A stretch of 64,000 nt of DNA from NCBI RefSeq assembly GCF_900129215.1, contig NZ_FQUQ01000004.1:620001-684000 (forward strand). Direction: 5' to 3'. Source of the stretch: Pedobacter caeni. Its GTDB lineage: Bacteria; Bacteroidota; Bacteroidia; Sphingobacteriales; Sphingobacteriaceae. This document shows positions 8,560 to 17,806 of this stretch, one piece after another; within the stretch, counting starts at the first letter, position 1; each line of letters starts with the position of its first letter. The position numbers and the translations under genes are program-made. The notes beneath the pieces were generated by a model. It searched no databases and was not told the origin of the DNA. It worked only from the letters and a program-made list of their open reading frames with translations.

Positions 8560-9723
8560 TTAAAGCGATACCACAATTTTATTTCTGGTATTGGTTTGCT
8601 TTTCTATTTTAAATTTCACGTTCAGATACCGCAGCATATCCAGGAACGCAGCAGCATTCACTTTCCTGCTCACCTCTCCTGTAAATGATATTTCCGGAAT
8701 ATTGCCCTCATAGACCACGTCTACGTTATACCATCGGGAAGCCTGCCTCATGACAGTTTTTAAGTCGCTCTCGTTAAAACGGAAGAAACCGTTCTTCCAG
8801 CTCATCACTTCTTCTGTATCCACTTTAGCCACGGTCAATTTATCTTTTAGCAGGGCTTGTTCCCCCGGTTTAAGGAACACATGCGCTGTTGGATCTGCTT
8901 TTTTGGAGACCTTCACGCGGCCTTCCAGCAGGGTTGTTCTTCCGACAGGTTCATCTGCATAGGCATTCACATTAAAGTGAGTGCCCTGTACTTCAATCTG
9001 CTGTGTGGGTGTCATCACGATGAAAGGAACACGTTGTGTATTTTCTTTTCCTTCTTTAAGCTGTTTGGCAACTTCAAAATAGGCCTCTCCTTTTAATTCA
9101 ACTTTTCGCTCATGGAGGTGGTCAAAAGTCAATGGAAACCTCAGTGAAGATCCTGCATTTAGCCATACTTTGGTCCCATCCGGCAAAACTACCTGGTATT
9201 CGCCTCCATCAGGAGTGCTGATGGTATTGTAAACATCAGGTTTACTTACACTTGAAAGGTGATAAATCAACTGGCCATCTTTTGATTTAGAGATCTCCAC
9301 CCCCGACTGACTGGCAAGGGTTCCGCTCTTCGCATCTGATAAAGAAATCTGACTGCCATCATCTAAGGTCAGGATCGCATTGTTCCCTCCCGGGGCAATT
9401 GTCTTTGCAATCGCATGCTGTTCTGCAACATTATTTTCCGGAGATCCGGACACATAAAAGAATATAGCTGCAGAAAGACTCAGCAACAGTACTGCAGCCG
9501 CAGCGATCCTGGGCCACAAAGGAATGCTGCGGGCTGGTGCTCCCGGAAGTTTTAACCGCTCCCGGACCTCGTCAATATCCTGACTAAGCTCTTCCATGCT
9601 GAAACCATGATTTAAACCGGCTGTTCTGCTCAGATGCCAGCTTTCCAGTAAAGCACGCTCTTCTTCCGTACAATTACCGGCAAGATACCTGTCCAATAAA
9701 TCTTTTGCATTTAGTTTTTCCAT
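8560..9723 (-). CDS. FecR-family anti-sigma factor
   Basis: 387 residues. A cytoplasmic N-terminal sigma-binding part (LLDRYLAGNCTEEERALLESW) is followed by one membrane segment (about 70-91), then the periplasmic FecR domain (about 120-280, with TPDGGEYQVVLPDGTKVWLNAGSSLRF split across it) and a C-terminal DUF4974 domain (about 310-387). It holds the ECF sigma factor inactive until the STN domain of the loaded SusC relays a signal. It lies between the sigma gene (9815) and SusC (4691). Architecture and length are typical, and the paralogue at 17807 has the same order. Confidence 0.93.
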   Translation of the reverse strand: MEKLNAKDLLDRYLAGNCTEEERALLESWHLSRTAGLNHGFSMEELSQDIDEVRERLKLPGAPARSIPLWPRIAAAAVLLLSLSAAIFFYVSGSPENNVAEQHAIAKTIAPGGNNAILTLDDGSQISLSDAKSGTLASQSGVEISKSKDGQLIYHLSSVSKPDVYNTISTPDGGEYQVVLPDGTKVWLNAGSSLRFPLTFDHLHERKVELKGEAYFEVAKQLKEGKENTQRVPFIVMTPTQQIEVQGTHFNVNAYADEPVGRTTLLEGRVKVSKKADPTAHVFLKPGEQALLKDKLTVAKVDTEEVMSWKNGFFRFNESDLKTVMRQASRWYNVDVVYEGNIPEISFTGEVSRKVNAAAFLDMLRYLNVKFKIEKQTNTRNKIVVSL

Positions 9724-9814
9724 AGTACAGAAGAGGCTGCTTTGCCTTTATAAAAACAACAGACAGGCAGGTCGGGCGGAGGGGGTAAATAAAAATGATT
9801 TTTTTTATTTAAGA

Positions 9815-10393
9815 TCAGTAATGGGAAATTAAGAACAGGAATACGATCAGTCCGAGTTTAATTCTCAGTATTTTTAAGGCATGCTGTACATGTTTCCTCA
9901 CCGTCTGTTCGGAAAGGTCCAGCTGCGCTGCAATTTCCTTATGACTCAATTGCGATTTCCTGCTCAGCTCAAAAACTTCACGCATTTTAGGAGGTAAAGC
10001 TGAAACTTCTTTTTCGATCAGAGCGGCCAGTTGTTTTTCCCTGACCAGATGATCCGTTACACAGGTTCCCTCATCGATAAACTGCTGCAGCGAACTCAGG
10101 TAGGCAGATTCCACTTTTTGGTGGGAGATCACATTAAAAATGCGGTTGCGCACCGCAGTATAGAGATAGGCAGAAAGGTTTTCCGGGAAAGACAAGGTTT
10201 CACGTTTGGTCCACAGGCTGGCAAAAAGCTCATGAACAATGTCCTTTGCCTCTTCGCGATCCTGCATCCATTTATACGCATGAATGTGCAACAACCAGGT
10301 ATACCTGTTATAAATTTCTGTATAAGCTTTTCTATCCCCGGACTTTAACAATCCGGCCAGTTCATTGTCCGATATTGTCTGATAATTAAGCAT
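9815..10393 (-). CDS. ECF RNA polymerase sigma-70 factor (FecI-like, Bacteroidota type)
   Basis: 192 residues. Region 2 is visible (REEAKDIVHELFASLWTKRE), as is region 4 (LPPKMREVFELSRKSQLSHK, then a helix-turn-helix with LDLSEQTVRKHVQHALKILR). It directs RNA polymerase to the susC promoter of its own locus when released by the FecR encoded just downstream. The open frame extends to 10453, but that start would lie inside the terminator at 10445-10476, so the ATG at 10393 is chosen; a G-rich stretch (GGGGGG) upstream may act as ribosome-binding site. It begins the downstream SusCD/thioredoxin locus. Confidence 0.9.
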   Translation of the reverse strand: MLNYQTISDNELAGLLKSGDRKAYTEIYNRYTWLLHIHAYKWMQDREEAKDIVHELFASLWTKRETLSFPENLSAYLYTAVRNRIFNVISHQKVESAYLSSLQQFIDEGTCVTDHLVREKQLAALIEKEVSALPPKMREVFELSRKSQLSHKEIAAQLDLSEQTVRKHVQHALKILRIKLGLIVFLFLISHY

Positions 10394-10444
10394 TTTGTCA
10401 TCCCCCCGGGCGAATATAGTAATTATGACCTTATTCAAAAGAAG

Positions 10445-10476
10445 AACTCCCATACCCGAAAGCGGATATGGGAGTT
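10445..10476 (-). terminator. Intrinsic terminator between the two tandem SusCD loci
   Basis: A 10-bp stem (AACTCCCATA / TATGGGAGTT) encloses an inner CCG-AAAG-CGG hairpin. It lies 27 bases past the stop of the TlpA-like gene at 10503 and is followed on the minus strand by a weak T-rich tract. It separates the upstream locus from the sigma gene of the downstream locus, so the two are probably independent transcripts. Confidence 0.65.
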
Positions 10477-10502
10477 TATAAATTGCCTGAACAGACCTGA
10501 GC

Positions 10503-11630
10503 CTACTTCATTAACTCTTCCAGTTTTTTATGCAATTCTTCTCCACGTAAATTTGCAGCAACAATTTTACCTGCCGGATCAATCAGGTAATTTTGTGGAA
10601 TTCCTTTTACCCCATACATCTTTGAAGCCGCATTGTTCCATCCCTGCAAGTCACTTAGTTGTGTCCAGGTCAGGCCATCTGCTTTAATCGCATTTAACCA
10701 GTTGTCTTTCTTTCCAGGCTGATCCAGTGAAACCCCAAGGACGGTAAAGTTCTTCTCTTTATACTTGTTATAAGCCGCCACTACATTTGGGTTTTCCGCG
10801 CGGCATGGCCCACACCAGGAAGCCCAGAAATCCAGCAATACATACTTACCTCTGAACTCAGAAAGTTTAACCGGTTTATCATTCACATCATTCTGTGTGA
10901 AATCAGGAGCTGTTGCACCAATAGCCGTCGCTTTCGCAATCTCAATCTGTTTGGCGAAATCCAAACCAGCCTTACTTTCCTGCAGGCGTTTACTCAATGC
11001 ATGGAATTTAGGTTCTACCTTAGCCACATCTATATCATACTCGGATGATTCCCTTAAGGCCAGCAGGCTAAAATAAGAATCAGGATGTGCTGCAATAAAG
11101 ACTTCCTGAATTTTCAGTTTTTCATCGGCCGCAGGTTTATGTCTGCTTTGCAAGCTCTTTACAAACTCTTCTTTTTGCTTTTCTTCGTTACTTGCTGCTG
11201 CCCATTCGGCATTCAGCCCACTGATAATTTTCTCCGGCCCTGCAACAGCTTTTAAATACACTGCATGTTCTGCATTGATCGGAGATCCCGTAATCAAAGC
11301 ATTTTTTACAGAATCTTTAGCCTTCACATTGATCTCTCCCTTATCAAGATAAAAGGATAAGACATCCGGATTCTTCGAAGGTACCGCTGCTCCCTGCTGG
11401 TCAAAAGTAATTTTAGCAGCCGTTGGTCCGGATACTTCTCCTTTAAAATTAAAAGCTCCGTTTTTCAGAATTGCCGAATCTTTTACCATCGAGCCATCCT
11501 TGCGGTAACTCAGGTAAGCCTTTGATTTGGCTCCGCTTTTGGCTATAGCTCCTTTTAAACTGAAAGCTGCATTTTGCGCATTCGCCAATACCGGAACAGC
11601 ACATATTAGCGTAAAAACTAATTTTCTCAT
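10503..11630 (-). CDS. TlpA-like disulfide reductase with DUF4369 domain (paralogue)
   Basis: 375 residues, with signal peptide (about 1-19, ending ANAQ), DUF4369-like N-terminal beta domain (about 22-125), helical linker and C-terminal Redoxin/TlpA domain with active site WCGPC (Cys273, Cys276) and cis-Pro segment KGIPQNYLI. Length and active-site position match the gene at 592 exactly, and the segment around the active site is nearly identical, so one arose by duplication. It acts in the periplasm or at the outer membrane, reducing or shuffling disulfides; the partner is unknown. It is the last gene of the upstream sigma/FecR/SusCD locus and is followed by a terminator. Confidence 0.87.
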   Translation of the reverse strand: MRKLVFTLICAVPVLANAQNAAFSLKGAIAKSGAKSKAYLSYRKDGSMVKDSAILKNGAFNFKGEVSGPTAAKITFDQQGAAVPSKNPDVLSFYLDKGEINVKAKDSVKNALITGSPINAEHAVYLKAVAGPEKIISGLNAEWAAASNEEKQKEEFVKSLQSRHKPAADEKLKIQEVFIAAHPDSYFSLLALRESSEYDIDVAKVEPKFHALSKRLQESKAGLDFAKQIEIAKATAIGATAPDFTQNDVNDKPVKLSEFRGKYVLLDFWASWCGPCRAENPNVVAAYNKYKEKNFTVLGVSLDQPGKKDNWLNAIKADGLTWTQLSDLQGWNNAASKMYGVKGIPQNYLIDPAGKIVAANLRGEELHKKLEELMK

Positions 11631-11672
11631 TGTTTGAATTGATTTGGTTGAATTTATTGATTATTATAATGA

Positions 11673-12602
11673 TTAAAGCGATGCTTTGTAAGCATCAAAT
11701 TTTGCTCTGTAAGTGTTTCCCATAGCCTGTATGTCCCAACCCTGGGAATGAAGATACCTGACAAACGCTTCATATTTTTTAGCCCTTGCCGGACTGTTAT
11801 CGAGGTATTTCTTCTTAATGTTTTCTTTTGATTCCAATGCCAGTAACCTCATCCAGGAAGAGAAGTCGTTTTCAAAAGAAGTTGCTCCTGAAGACTCAAT
11901 GAATCCTCCACTGGCTGCCAGCAGCGCATACGCCGCATCTCTCTTTTCTGCGTCCTTATCTTTATCGAACTCTTTCTTGATTTTATCAGCTGCAGCACCA
12001 TTGTCATACGCTTTTCCGGCATCTGCAAATTCCTTTACCGGCTCTGGGATGCGCAAAGTGACCATGGAAGAAAGTTCAGCCCATATAAAAGTACTCAGGA
12101 CCGAATCCTGATAATAATGGTTTTCAGGATTCAGTACAGGTAAAGCATCCTTCATTTTATTAGGCCAGCATACCACCAGCCTGCTCCTCCCTATTCTTTT
12201 GATGTCTTTTGCAAAGTATCCTTTTCCATAACTTTTCACAAAAAACAATTCTAAGGGAAAGTATGATTTTGAGAATTTCGGAGCAACGCCAGACATCAAA
12301 GTCTTCGTATAAAGAATGGCACTCTGTCTGTCCTCATCCGCAATTTTCTCCACGCCAAAACGATTGGTCGGGTCGCTATCCAAAATCGCATTGGTCACTT
12401 CCTTCCAATCCTTAAAATCCATTCTCATCCAGACATTATGGTTTTGATATAATTCCTTAACAGCAGGGTCTGCATCCGCAGGAGGCGAAAATGTCTCTTC
12501 AAATTTCAGGTCTTCTCTATTCGTTAAGGTCTCTCCTTTCTTACAGGACCATAACAAAACAGCCAGACTAAAGGCCAAAACGTATATTTTTTTTAAGTTC
12601 AT
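11673..12602 (-). CDS. SusD-neighbour lipoprotein resembling a degenerate zinc metallopeptidase (Mx1-like)
   Basis: 309 residues, with lipobox Cys at residue 20 (LLWSC). The fold pattern recalls the 'putative zinc-binding metallopeptidase' lipoproteins (PF15890) encoded beside SusD genes: a region that should hold HExxH, a later GGFIESSGATSFENDFSSW segment like their GF(I/V)S..S..EDFAE motif, and a C-terminal YEAFVRYLHSQGWDI. Here the expected HExxH position reads AELSS (residues 175-179), keeping only the Glu, so zinc binding and proteolysis are probably lost. It may work as a surface binding protein with SusC/SusD. It sits between SusD (12624) and the TlpA-like gene (10503). The lipoprotein call is firm; the family link is inferred from short motifs and needs a profile search. 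Confidence 0.55.
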   Translation of the reverse strand: MNLKKIYVLAFSLAVLLWSCKKGETLTNREDLKFEETFSPPADADPAVKELYQNHNVWMRMDFKDWKEVTNAILDSDPTNRFGVEKIADEDRQSAILYTKTLMSGVAPKFSKSYFPLELFFVKSYGKGYFAKDIKRIGRSRLVVCWPNKMKDALPVLNPENHYYQDSVLSTFIWAELSSMVTLRIPEPVKEFADAGKAYDNGAAADKIKKEFDKDKDAEKRDAAYALLAASGGFIESSGATSFENDFSSWMRLLALESKENIKKKYLDNSPARAKKYEAFVRYLHSQGWDIQAMGNTYRAKFDAYKASL

Positions 12603-12623
12603 CTCTTTTAAATTTAAGTCAGC

Positions 12624-14081
12624 TTATCTTTTATTTATTGGCATTTCCGGACTGTTGATCTGCTCCGATAAAGGGATTTGCAGGATGTAGCGGGGATCTT
12701 TCTCCTTTAAAGTATATACCTGCCCGTTCTTATATACATGCGTTAAAGCAGGTTTCCCTAATCTCCGCAAGTCAAACCACCTCAATCCGCCCTCAAAAGC
12801 AGTTTCCACCCGACGTTCTTCGTAAATGCGCTTCAGAAGGTCTTCCTGGCTTGCAAAATCGGCCAATGTCAATGGAACAAAAGCCCCCTTCTTAATGCGG
12901 TTCAGCAGGAGGTTATTCAAATCGGCAATGGCCAGTTCTTTACGCCCTAACCTTGCATAAGCCTCTGCCCGGGTCACATATGCTTCGCTCACTTTTAATC
13001 CGATATGATAACTACCGTTTTCCTGTTTGGCAAACATGTTATAAATGGTAGGTCCTGTCTGCACACCATCGGCAGTATTCAGGTCGGCAAATGAATCAAA
13101 AATGTATCTCCGATAGTCCGCTACCCCGTTACGCCTGCATAAATCCAATAGCTCAACAGCGGGTTTACAGGCATTCATGCCATGATAAAAAATATTATTA
13201 TTGGCTCTCCCTGCCATGAAGAATAAGACTTCATTTTTATAATCAGAATCAATCATTCCGTAATTGCTGGTAAAGGCATAACTTTCCTGGTTCTCTTCAT
13301 CAATATGGGCCTGAGTTTCATTCATATTAAACAGACCTTTGGTATTCATCACTATCGTTGATGCAGCAATGGCACCTTCATTATCCCCCGTAAAAAGCTT
13401 TACCCTGGCATTAAATAACTGCAGGGAGTTGTAATTGAAGCGGTACTTACCTTTCTCCGGTTTCCCCATTAACAAAAGCCCAGCCTGATCAATATCCTTC
13501 CTGATTTGCCCCCATACTTTTTCAATCGGCTCCCTCACATTGTTCTGGGTATGCTGATGAACATCCAATGCAGACAACGGCATCGGAACCCCTTGACCAG
13601 CAAGCGTTTCCGGAGCGTAAACATCAGCATAGAGGTTTACCAGATAAAAATAGCTGAAGGCCCTTAGTGCATAAGCTTCGCCCATGACCGTTTCAAAAAG
13701 GACTTTATCAGCGGAAGAAGGACTTCGTTTGGAAAACTCATCCAATACCGTATTGGCATAATAAACGGATCGGTACAATTGCCCCCAGTAAGGGTCATCT
13801 GCAACCCCATCCATCTGATGGCTGGCTGCCCAGACGTACCAGGGTTCATTAGCACGTTCCAGGCCGTTAATGGTTTGCAGGTTCACAAAAGCATTGTCCG
13901 TCATGAGTTCTGTTTTAAAGTAGAAATCCAGTTTTGGATAACCACCCAGTAATACAGATTCGTAGTCGGCAATGGTTACAGGCATCATGCTGTTTACCGG
14001 TTTGATGTCCAGCATTTTTTTACAGCCCGAAGACAACAGCACCAGCATCGCTATAAAATTCAAATAAAATATCTTTTTCAT
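12624..14081 (-). CDS. RagB/SusD-type outer-membrane lipoprotein
   Basis: 485 residues. Lipobox Cys at residue 20 (SSGC), then KKMLDIKPVNSM. The conserved internal helix GEAYALRAFSYFYLVNLYAD and the C-terminal EERRVETAFEGGLRWFDLRRLGK signature are both clear, as is the YILQIPLSEQINSPEMPINKR ending. Surface nutrient-binding partner of the SusC at 14093-17668, from which it is separated by only 11 bases, unlike the other pairs, which have a hairpin spacer. Substrate unknown. Followed by the degenerate metallopeptidase-like lipoprotein and the TlpA-like gene in the same direction. Confidence 0.92.
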   Translation of the reverse strand: MKKIFYLNFIAMLVLLSSGCKKMLDIKPVNSMMPVTIADYESVLLGGYPKLDFYFKTELMTDNAFVNLQTINGLERANEPWYVWAASHQMDGVADDPYWGQLYRSVYYANTVLDEFSKRSPSSADKVLFETVMGEAYALRAFSYFYLVNLYADVYAPETLAGQGVPMPLSALDVHQHTQNNVREPIEKVWGQIRKDIDQAGLLLMGKPEKGKYRFNYNSLQLFNARVKLFTGDNEGAIAASTIVMNTKGLFNMNETQAHIDEENQESYAFTSNYGMIDSDYKNEVLFFMAGRANNNIFYHGMNACKPAVELLDLCRRNGVADYRRYIFDSFADLNTADGVQTGPTIYNMFAKQENGSYHIGLKVSEAYVTRAEAYARLGRKELAIADLNNLLLNRIKKGAFVPLTLADFASQEDLLKRIYEERRVETAFEGGLRWFDLRRLGKPALTHVYKNGQVYTLKEKDPRYILQIPLSEQINSPEMPINKR

Positions 14082-14092
14082 AATTGTGGTCT

Positions 14093-17000
14093 TTAGAATT
14101 GTACAGACAAGGAAACGGAATAAGAACGGGGTAATGGCAGGAAGGTATTTCCAAAGGAAACATTTGCATTCCTGGTGTCATTGTAACTCATCATGGAGCC
14201 TGTAGACTCAGGATCCTGTCCTTTTAATGCTTTATTTTTCCATACATGGAGGTTGTTTCCCTGTAACATAAAACGGATGTTCTGAATTCCCTTTGCCCGA
14301 AGCGCCGGGGTAAAAAGATCATAACTGAGGGACAGGTTTTGTAAACGGACAAAATCGCCTTTTACCGTTCTCAGGTCACTATTGTCATACATCTTTCCAT
14401 TGTATGGACTTGTTCCCGTTACCGCGAGGTCCCATGGATCAGATTCCAGCTTTGGAACGTTGGTATGCAATTCATCTCCCGCTTGTCTCCAGCGCCCGGC
14501 CCATTCTTTAGACATGTTTTGTGTGGCATCAGGAAAACCGAATGCAAATCCCTGGGAAAGGTTACGCAAGCGGATTACATTTCCGAAGTTTCCAATGAAC
14601 AGCGCAGAAAGCGTAAATTTCTTATAAGAAAAAGTATTGGTCAGACCACCTTGTATCACAGGCATCGTAGTCCCCGAATAAGTCAGTCCATCTATCTTAT
14701 TCATTCCATACAAGACCTTTTCCCCTTCTTTTGTGGTATAAAAAGAAGCCCTTCCATCCGCATTCAATCCCGCGTACCGGTAAGACCAAAGTCCGTTAAT
14801 CGGCTTCCCTACCATTGCCGAAGAAGCAAAATTACTACGTTGAGCATCCGTAAGGCTGTTTACCGTTGGCACTGAATAAACTTCCAATACTTTGTTCTCA
14901 TTGTATCCCATATTCACATTCGTAGACCATCGGAAATCTTTTCCATCGATATTAATGGAATTTAAAGACAGCTCAAAGCCCTGGTTTTTCATAGAGGCCC
15001 AGTTGACCTGAATAGAGCTAAAACCAGAAACCTGTGATACCTGCTTTGTTCCTAAAAGGTCTTCCCCTTTCTTGTTATAATACTCAATGGTACCACTCAA
15101 TCTGCGTTTCCACAACCCAAACTCCAGGGCCAGGTTGGTGGTATAGTTCATCTCCCATTTCAGGTTTGGATTTTTAGGCGCTGAGATCACCAGATAGCCT
15201 TCCTTATTGATCACATCCGTTGTACCTATCCTCGCCACCAAATCTGAATAAGCCTGAGAAGCCACATTACCCTGACTACCATAAGAGCCTTTCAAGGTGA
15301 GGTAAGTCAGCCAGTCTTTGTCCTTCAGAAAGTTCTCTTCTTTCATCTGGTAGTTTAATCCCAGTGCCCAAAGTGGTTGAAAGAGCTTGTTGGTCTTTAT
15401 CCCAAACCGGTTTGATCCATCAGAACGGGCATTCAGACTCATCGTATACCGATTCTTGTAGGTATATCCTGCTACTCCAAAATAGGATACTGCTGCTGTT
15501 TCATTCAAACTCTCTGTCCAGTACGGAATTCCCATGGTTTCCATGAACTCAAACTGAGGAACCTGCTGATGCCCCCGGTTGTGCACATATCCATAGATAT
15601 CGGTAGTCACCTCTTTATACTTAGATGTTCTGATCTCCTGGCCAGCCATCACATCAAACCGGTGATCGGTACCAATTACAGGCATATAGGAAAGCTGGTT
15701 CCTGAAAGTTAAAGAGTTGTTATTGTTGGACCTGTCCTGTCTGTAGCCTCCGTCAACCCATACCGGAACAGAGATATAATCCACAGTCTTGGTCATGTCT
15801 CTTTTCCTTGCACGAACAAAATAACTCTCCTCCGTCGCGATGTCCTCATCTACAGTATTTTGCTTTGAAAAAGAGAACAAACTGGTAAAGATCAGATCAG
15901 GTACCAATCTCCATTCCAGATCTACTGTTCCACGCATTCCGAAGTTCCTGGAGGTTCGCCAGCCCTGCTCTCTGTTTTCAAGGAAATTATACTTCAGGCT
16001 ATTGTAATACATGTGGTTGTATCCACCATTTTCATCAAAGGCATTTTGGGCAGGTGTGGTGTATATCGCCCATTCATAGGGGTTCTCGCGGGAATCTGTG
16101 GCGAAGAAACTATTGTTTTCTCTGGCATTGACATCCAGCATTCCCCCGATACGGATATTATCCCTCAGTTTTGTGTACACCTTAACTGATCCGGTATAGG
16201 TTTTTTGTCCGACTTTTTTAGCGGTTGCCTGATCATCCATCATGCTTCCCGATAAGTAAAAAGTGGTCTGTTCGGTACCGCCGGAAAAATTCAGACTATG
16301 CTTATGGGTAAGTGAATTTCTGAATAAGTGTTTAAACCAGTCTGTATTTACAGTTTCCAGTTGTTTCACTTTATCCTGAAATTGAGACCAGCTCATCTTC
16401 CTGTCGTGAACATCTATAAAATAGCGTTCGAAGTCTGAAACCGTTCCATATTGTCCGGGTTTATTGGTACTGGTATTCAGGATACCTCTGGAAATCATTT
16501 CCAGATTCACATCGGTCCGTTCTTTTGAATTCATCATGTAAGCATCGTCAATCTGCGGGCGCATCCCCATGGAAAGGTGACTGGAATAGCTGATTCTGGT
16601 TTTGCCCGAAACTCCTTTTTTGGAAGTGATTACAATTACCCCATTTGCGGCCTTGGTCCCATATATCGCGGTTGCGGCTGCATCTTTTAACACATTAATA
16701 GATTCAATATCGTCCACATTGATGCCACCTATTCCTGAAGCAATGAGGTTCCTGTTGTTCATGATATCATCTACGGAAACGTTCATCGGATCATCCAGGA
16801 TAATCCCATCTACCACCCAAAGCGGCTGCACATTCCCGCTGATGGTGGATGTTCCGCGAATCCTGATCTGGGGGATTGCTCCGGGTGCTCCTGATGTGCT
16901 CACGATGGTTAGTCCCGGGACCTGTCCTTGTAACAGTTTATCAATATTAGGCTGGTTAATGGTTTTCAGCACATTCATATCCACAGTGGTGATGGAAGAA

Positions 17001-17668
17001 GTCAGTCTGCGCCGTTCAATTTTCTGATAACCACTCACCACGACTTCCGAAAGGTCAGACAGGTCTGCCTCAAGTTTAATCAGCATGCTGTTTCTACCTT
17101 TAACAGGTTCTTCCTTGCTGATATAACCCACACAGGAAAAGATCAGCACTGCCTCTCCGTTTGGTACGGTGATGGCAAATCCACCTGACTGATCTGTGGC
17201 AACCCCCAGCTTGCTGTCTTTAAGACGAACGCTGATTCCGGGCAGAGGAATTCCGTTTTCATCGGTAACTTTTCCTTTAACCTCTATGGATAGTGGTTTT
17301 CGAACCTGGGGCCTCCTTTGTATGACCACGGTATTTTGCTGGATGACATAAGTAAGGGGCTGATCTTCAAAGCAGACCTCCAATGCTTCGGTTAAGGAAA
17401 CATTTTTCAGGGTCACATTCACTCTTTTTGCGCCTTCCAGCGTCTGTGCAGTATATACAAAGTTATAGCCACTTTGTATCCGTAATTCTTTAAGAATTTT
17501 ATCCAGAGAAGCATTTTGCTCAGAGATGGTTATGTTCTGTGCAACACTTTTTGCGGAGATCTGGAAGAAAATGGTCGTCATTAGAAGAATGGTTAACTTC
17601 ATGATTCGCAGTATTTTATTTTGGGCATAAGCGGGCCGCTTAGACCTCAGGAGATCGTAAATATTCAT
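14093..17668 (-). CDS. SusC/RagA TonB-dependent transporter with STN signalling domain
   Basis: 1191 residues. A short polar lead and signal peptide (about 23-44, ending SVAQ) precede an STN domain (about 46-118), a carboxypeptidase-regulatory-like domain (about 128-208), a plug (about 215-355, with PLWVVDGIIL and KAANGVIVITSKKG) and the beta-barrel, ending SLSVQF. STN fits regulation by the FecR (17807) and sigma (19049) genes just upstream. It imports a ligand captured by the SusD encoded 11 bases downstream. It shares domain order but not barrel sequence with the SusC at 4691, so the duplicated loci probably serve different ligands. Confidence 0.93.
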   Translation of the reverse strand: MNIYDLLRSKRPAYAQNKILRIMKLTILLMTTIFFQISAKSVAQNITISEQNASLDKILKELRIQSGYNFVYTAQTLEGAKRVNVTLKNVSLTEALEVCFEDQPLTYVIQQNTVVIQRRPQVRKPLSIEVKGKVTDENGIPLPGISVRLKDSKLGVATDQSGGFAITVPNGEAVLIFSCVGYISKEEPVKGRNSMLIKLEADLSDLSEVVVSGYQKIERRRLTSSITTVDMNVLKTINQPNIDKLLQGQVPGLTIVSTSGAPGAIPQIRIRGTSTISGNVQPLWVVDGIILDDPMNVSVDDIMNNRNLIASGIGGINVDDIESINVLKDAAATAIYGTKAANGVIVITSKKGVSGKTRISYSSHLSMGMRPQIDDAYMMNSKERTDVNLEMISRGILNTSTNKPGQYGTVSDFERYFIDVHDRKMSWSQFQDKVKQLETVNTDWFKHLFRNSLTHKHSLNFSGGTEQTTFYLSGSMMDDQATAKKVGQKTYTGSVKVYTKLRDNIRIGGMLDVNARENNSFFATDSRENPYEWAIYTTPAQNAFDENGGYNHMYYNSLKYNFLENREQGWRTSRNFGMRGTVDLEWRLVPDLIFTSLFSFSKQNTVDEDIATEESYFVRARKRDMTKTVDYISVPVWVDGGYRQDRSNNNNSLTFRNQLSYMPVIGTDHRFDVMAGQEIRTSKYKEVTTDIYGYVHNRGHQQVPQFEFMETMGIPYWTESLNETAAVSYFGVAGYTYKNRYTMSLNARSDGSNRFGIKTNKLFQPLWALGLNYQMKEENFLKDKDWLTYLTLKGSYGSQGNVASQAYSDLVARIGTTDVINKEGYLVISAPKNPNLKWEMNYTTNLALEFGLWKRRLSGTIEYYNKKGEDLLGTKQVSQVSGFSSIQVNWASMKNQGFELSLNSINIDGKDFRWSTNVNMGYNENKVLEVYSVPTVNSLTDAQRSNFASSAMVGKPINGLWSYRYAGLNADGRASFYTTKEGEKVLYGMNKIDGLTYSGTTMPVIQGGLTNTFSYKKFTLSALFIGNFGNVIRLRNLSQGFAFGFPDATQNMSKEWAGRWRQAGDELHTNVPKLESDPWDLAVTGTSPYNGKMYDNSDLRTVKGDFVRLQNLSLSYDLFTPALRAKGIQNIRFMLQGNNLHVWKNKALKGQDPESTGSMMSYNDTRNANVSFGNTFLPLPRSYSVSLSVQF

Positions 17669-17806
17669 TACATTTGGGTGGTTTGGTTTGTTGATTGATT
17701 GTCTTCTGCAAAATTTCGGGTAAACCAGGCCAGTGTCAGACCACGATGGCAGTCGGGTCTGGCATGTTTATTTGAACCATTAAGCTTACCTTGGGTATAA
17801 GTAGAT

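Noticed and set aside
10394..10453. Upstream start for the sigma factor
   Set aside because: It lies within the terminator hairpin; the ATG at 10393 follows a G-rich stretch and starts the normal sigma N-terminus.
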